Positions 61,065-64,000 of a stretch of DNA of 64,000 bases are shown piece by piece. Source of the DNA: an uncultured Ilyobacter sp. (GTDB lineage: Bacteria; Fusobacteriota; Fusobacteriia; Fusobacteriales; Fusobacteriaceae); the NCBI RefSeq assembly GCF_963668515.1, contig NZ_OY764865.1, positions 124,001 through 188,000 on the forward strand, written 5' to 3'. Position 1 is the stretch's first letter; every line of letters starts with the position of its first letter. The notes below the pieces were generated by a model. The model saw nothing but the letters and a program-made list of their open reading frames with translations, searched no databases and was not told where the DNA came from. A program made the position numbers and the translations under genes.

Positions 61065-62087
61065 TTATATTACTCCGTTCAAAATTTCTTCTCTCGTTAT
61101 CAGATTTCCATTTACACTTATCTCCTTTAGACTTAAAGTGTTATCTATAGATATCTTAAAATTCTTCCCCAGGTTTTTTTTGTTGATTCCCCTGTTTCCG
61201 ACAATTTTTGATATATTTTTTTCGTTTGCTTTTATATGCAGGTTTCCCTCTTCATCTCTCTGTTGGCTCAAACATCTAAAGTATATCTCACCCTCTACCA
61301 GTTCACGGAATGAAGGGTGAAAGGGTCCGTCTACAATAACTCCATCTTCCCTTATATCTTCAGATGGCTGGAGTCCCACTCTGATGATATTTATTCCTGC
61401 TTTTTCAAAAAGTGCATAAATAGGAATCACCCTGTCAACTGCTTCCTTCAATGTCATAGGAACAAAACTTCCCTCATAATACATTTTTTCCATTTGTGTC
61501 CCGTTTATGACAAGAGTGGGGTATATTCTGACCATATCAGGTCCTATCCCCACTACTTTTTTAGCACTTATAAAGTCTTTTTCATCTGTTGATCCTGGAA
61601 GTCCTGGCATAAGCTGTATTCCCAGATCTATTCCAGCTTCTTTGATCATTGATGAAGCTTCATAAACCTTCTCTGGGCTGTATCCCCTGCCTGAAAGTTC
61701 TAAAACCTCAGGATCAAGAGACTGAACTCCAAGTTCTATTGTGGTAACCCCGTACTCTTTGAGCATAAGGAGTATTTCACGTGATATATAGTCTGGTCTT
61801 GTGGACATTCTTATCCCATCTATCATCCCATGATCAATATATTTTTTGACTACATCTAAATAATCTCTTTGAAGGTCTATTGAGATTCCTGTAAAAGTTC
61901 CACCAAAGAAAGCTACTTCTTTTCTTGATTCCTTTGGAAGAGTTTTTAAATAATCTTCAATAATAGTCTCTAATTCATATGTGGTCACATCTGTTTCTAT
62001 ACCTGTAATCTTCTTTTGATTACAGAAGACACATGAATTGGGGCACCCAAAATGACTTATAAAAACAGGAATATTATAGTGCTTCAT
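61065..62087 (-). CDS. Elp3-like radical SAM protein (no acetyltransferase domain)
   Basis: A 340-residue radical SAM enzyme. PVFISHFGCPNSCVFCNQKK holds CxxxCxxC, followed by VAFFGGTFTGI, IRMSTRPDYI, TTIELGVQSLDPEVL and QLMPGLPGSTDEKDF, all as in the Elp3 SPASM-less group. No GNAT domain is present, so it is not a full Elp3. The substrate is unknown; tRNA or protein modification is possible. It overlaps the end of rnc by 14 bases and precedes the RNase E/G gene, an arrangement I take as one operon. Confidence 0.85.
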   Translation of the reverse strand: MKHYNIPVFISHFGCPNSCVFCNQKKITGIETDVTTYELETIIEDYLKTLPKESRKEVAFFGGTFTGISIDLQRDYLDVVKKYIDHGMIDGIRMSTRPDYISREILLMLKEYGVTTIELGVQSLDPEVLELSGRGYSPEKVYEASSMIKEAGIDLGIQLMPGLPGSTDEKDFISAKKVVGIGPDMVRIYPTLVINGTQMEKMYYEGSFVPMTLKEAVDRVIPIYALFEKAGINIIRVGLQPSEDIREDGVIVDGPFHPSFRELVEGEIYFRCLSQQRDEEGNLHIKANEKNISKIVGNRGINKKNLGKNFKISIDNTLSLKEISVNGNLITREEILNGVI

Positions 62088-62787
62088 ATGCCTTTACTCC
62101 CAGTTTTCTGCAGGCATTTCTCGCTGCTGACTGCTCTGCACTTTTTTTATTTCTGCCTGTTCCCAGACCCATTAGTTCATCATTTATTTTAACTGCTATT
62201 TCAAAGGATTTTCTATGGTCAGGGCCCATCTCTTTTATCACTTCATAGGAAGGAATAACCTTGTATTCTCTCTGACTAAACTCTTGAAGAATCGTTTTAA
62301 AATCTATGAGATCTTCATTTTCATCAATGTGATCTATAAATCGCTTGAGATGCTTTATAGCAAACTCTTTAGCTATTATAAAATCTGAGTCAAGGTACAC
62401 TGCACCTAATATTGCTTCGAATACGTCTCCTAGTATGGAACTTCTGTCTCTTCCTCCTGTAAGCTCCTCTCCCTTGCTTAAAAGAAGATGATTTCCCACT
62501 CCAAGTTTTCTGGAAATTTTAGCAAGCACAGGTTCACTGACAATCATTGATTTCAATTTTGCCAGATCCCCTTCACTTGAACTGGTAAAGTGCAAATAAA
62601 GATATTCTGTAACAACAAGATCTAGAACTGCGTCTCCTAGCAGTTCTAGTCTCTCGTTGTTTACCTTTTTGTAATCCCAGTTTTCATTTCCATAAGACCT
62701 GTGAATAAGGGCGTGCTTCAGAAGTTTTTTGCTCTTAAATGTATACTTCAACTTTTTTTCAAGTTCTGCAAAACAACTTTCTCCCAC
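62074..62787 (-). CDS. rnc: Ribonuclease III
   Basis: A 237-residue dsRNA endonuclease acting on rRNA precursors. The catalytic signature is NERLELLGDAVLDLVVTEYL with E48 and D52, the second metal site is in GDVFEAILGAVYLD, and the C-terminal dsRNA-binding domain spans about residues 155-230 (SFEIAVKINDELMGLGTGRN, KKSAEQSAARNAC). The start is GTG, preceded by AGAGGACA. It follows fabF by 15 bases, as is common in fatty-acid clusters. Confidence 0.95.
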   Translation of the reverse strand: MGESCFAELEKKLKYTFKSKKLLKHALIHRSYGNENWDYKKVNNERLELLGDAVLDLVVTEYLYLHFTSSSEGDLAKLKSMIVSEPVLAKISRKLGVGNHLLLSKGEELTGGRDRSSILGDVFEAILGAVYLDSDFIIAKEFAIKHLKRFIDHIDENEDLIDFKTILQEFSQREYKVIPSYEVIKEMGPDHRKSFEIAVKINDELMGLGTGRNKKSAEQSAARNACRKLGVKAYEAL

Positions 62788-62802
62788 TGTCCTCTACACC
62801 TC

Positions 62803-64000
62803 TTATTTATATTTTTTCATTGCAATAACTGCGTTGTGTCCTCCGAAACCTAGAGAGTTTGAAAGACCTACTCTTATCTCTTTTTCCACAGCTACATTTG
62901 GTACATAGTTAAGATCCAAATCTGGGTCTGGAGTATCATAATTTATCGTAGGAGGTAATATTGCTTCCTTTATTGCAAGTGCTAAGAAGGCTCCTTCGAT
63001 TCCTCCTGCTGCACCTAGAGCGTGTCCAGTAGCACCTTTAGTTGAAGACACTGCAAGCTTATATGCATAATCTCCAAATAATGTTTTTATTGAAGTGGTT
63101 TCATTTCTATCATTTGCAGGAGTAGAAGTTCCGTGGGCATTGATGTAGTCCACTTCTGATAAGTCTATTCCACCTTGCTCAAGGGCCATTTTCATAGCTC
63201 TTGCTCCGCCTTCTCCACCTTCAGCTGGTGATGTTATATGATACGCATCACAAGTTTCACCATATCCCACAACTTCAGCGTAAATCTTTGCTCCTCTAGC
63301 CTTAGCAGATTCAAGCTCTTCTAGTATTACTATGCCGGCACCTTCTCCCATTACAAAACCATCTCTATCCGATGTAAAGGGTCTAGATGCTTTTTCTGGC
63401 TCATCATTTCTGGTTGAAAGAGCCTTCATATTTGCAAATCCATTGATAGCAAACTTAGTGATACAGGCTTCTGTTCCTCCGGCGATCATTGCATCTGCTT
63501 TTCCGTTTCTGATAGTCTCAAAAGCATCCCCTATAGAGTGTGTTCCTGCTGCACAAGCAGTTACAACAGCTTTATTTGGTCCCTTTGCTCCTGTGTATAT
63601 GGCTACATTCCCTGCTGCCATGTTTGATATCATTGCAGGTATTGTAAAAGGTGATATTCTCTTTATCCCCTTATTCAGCATTACTTCATGCTGTTGCTCC
63701 ATTACCTCTATACCACCTATACCAGAAGATACAATTACCCCTACTTTTTCTGCATTTTCAGAAGTAATTTCAAGTTTTGAGTCCTCAATCGCCATTTTTG
63801 AAGCTGCAATAGCAAATTGTGAATTTCTAGAAAGTTTTTTTAGTTCTTTTTTTTCAATTCCAAAATCTGCAGGATCAAAATCCTTTACTTCGGCCGCAAC
63901 TTTTACAGGGTTGTCAGTGGCATCAAAAGATTCAATCTTTCCAACTCCAGTTTTACCATCTTTTATTGCTTTCCAAGTTTTTTCTACCCCTGTTCCCAAA
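62803..64000 (-). CDS. fabF: 3-oxoacyl-ACP synthase II (FabF), 5' end beyond window
   Basis: A KAS II condensing enzyme of fatty-acid elongation, with 399 codons visible; the true start lies past the right edge, since the first visible residues (LGTGVEKTWKAI) correspond to about residue 15 of a FabF. The catalytic triad is seen as the cysteine in VTACAAGTHSIGDAF, the histidine in NAHGTSTPAND and the histidine in GATGHALGAAGG; the end has NSLGFGGHNAVIAMKKY. It extends malonyl-ACP chains, linked to the AccC step encoded at 20 kb. It precedes rnc in the same operon. Confidence 0.95.
   Translation of the reverse strand, partial: LGTGVEKTWKAIKDGKTGVGKIESFDATDNPVKVAAEVKDFDPADFGIEKKELKKLSRNSQFAIAASKMAIEDSKLEITSENAEKVGVIVSSGIGGIEVMEQQHEVMLNKGIKRISPFTIPAMISNMAAGNVAIYTGAKGPNKAVVTACAAGTHSIGDAFETIRNGKADAMIAGGTEACITKFAINGFANMKALSTRNDEPEKASRPFTSDRDGFVMGEGAGIVILEELESAKARGAKIYAEVVGYGETCDAYHITSPAEGGEGGARAMKMALEQGGIDLSEVDYINAHGTSTPANDRNETTSIKTLFGDYAYKLAVSSTKGATGHALGAAGGIEGAFLALAIKEAILPPTINYDTPDPDLDLNYVPNVAVEKEIRVGLSNSLGFGGHNAVIAMKKYK

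Overview
The window looks like a chromosomal segment of a Fusobacteriota bacterium, probably an Ilyobacter/Propionigenium-like or Cetobacterium-like member (inference from gene content, no database search). The DNA is AT-rich. It mixes Gram-negative envelope functions (an OM-type beta-barrel protein, a lipoprotein, HflK/HflC, an EnvC-like protein with FtsX) with genes familiar from Firmicutes (DisA, Asp23/AmaP/DUF2273, YvcK, split transketolase, pyrimidine-nucleoside phosphorylase). Nearly all genes lie on the minus strand; only four intact protein genes (CLC transporter, Crp/Fnr regulator, beta-barrel protein, MFS transporter) and one broken small gene are on the plus strand. No rRNA, CRISPR array or prophage was seen. 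| Layout, low to high coordinate. 1-7.7 kb: lipoprotein fragment, ispG, DUF2157/GDYXXLXY membrane pair, LysM-M23 peptidase, rho, Ca/Na antiporter, miaB. 8-11 kb: fluoride-type CLC transporter, a tiny lysine-rich protein, ogg, a TSUP permease. 11-16.8 kb: nucleoside catabolism (cdd, deoD with a 3' frameshift, deoB, deoC, pdp) and a divergent Crp/Fnr regulator. 16.8-21.6 kb: BioF-like enzyme, nusB, DUF2273, amaP, asp23, accC, and an accB without the biotinyl lysine. 21.7-30 kb: dnaE, an unknown 586-residue protein and a SNF2 helicase. 30-37.7 kb: Cof phosphatase, era, a degenerate Xer recombinase, recN, nadK, and envC-ftsX-ftsE in which the ATPase and peptidase motifs are eroded. 37.8-42.3 kb: split transketolase, a membrane protein, tuf and tRNA-Tyr/Glu/Thr. 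42.3-46.9 kb: radical SAM protein, yvcK, tsaC-like gene, beta-barrel protein. 46.9-53.9 kb: two-component system, copper locus (csoR-like, copA), MFS transporter, DUF1622. 54-64 kb: a small gene interrupted by a MITE-like element, hflC/hflK, disA, radA, coaD, RNase E/G, radical SAM protein, rnc and a truncated fabF. | Most striking is the roughly 440-bp non-autonomous element at 54194..54635. It has terminal inverted repeats and a 9-bp target duplication, and it splits a cysteine-rich 51-residue reading frame that is restored exactly when the element and one duplication are removed. A related core lies in opposite orientation at 13599..13945 inside the nucleoside cluster. Other points worth a second look are the lysine-less AccB, the FtsE-like protein without a usable Walker A next to a degenerate EnvC, the Xer-like protein without most catalytic residues, the single-base frameshift in deoD, and a perfect palindrome between pdp and its likely regulator.
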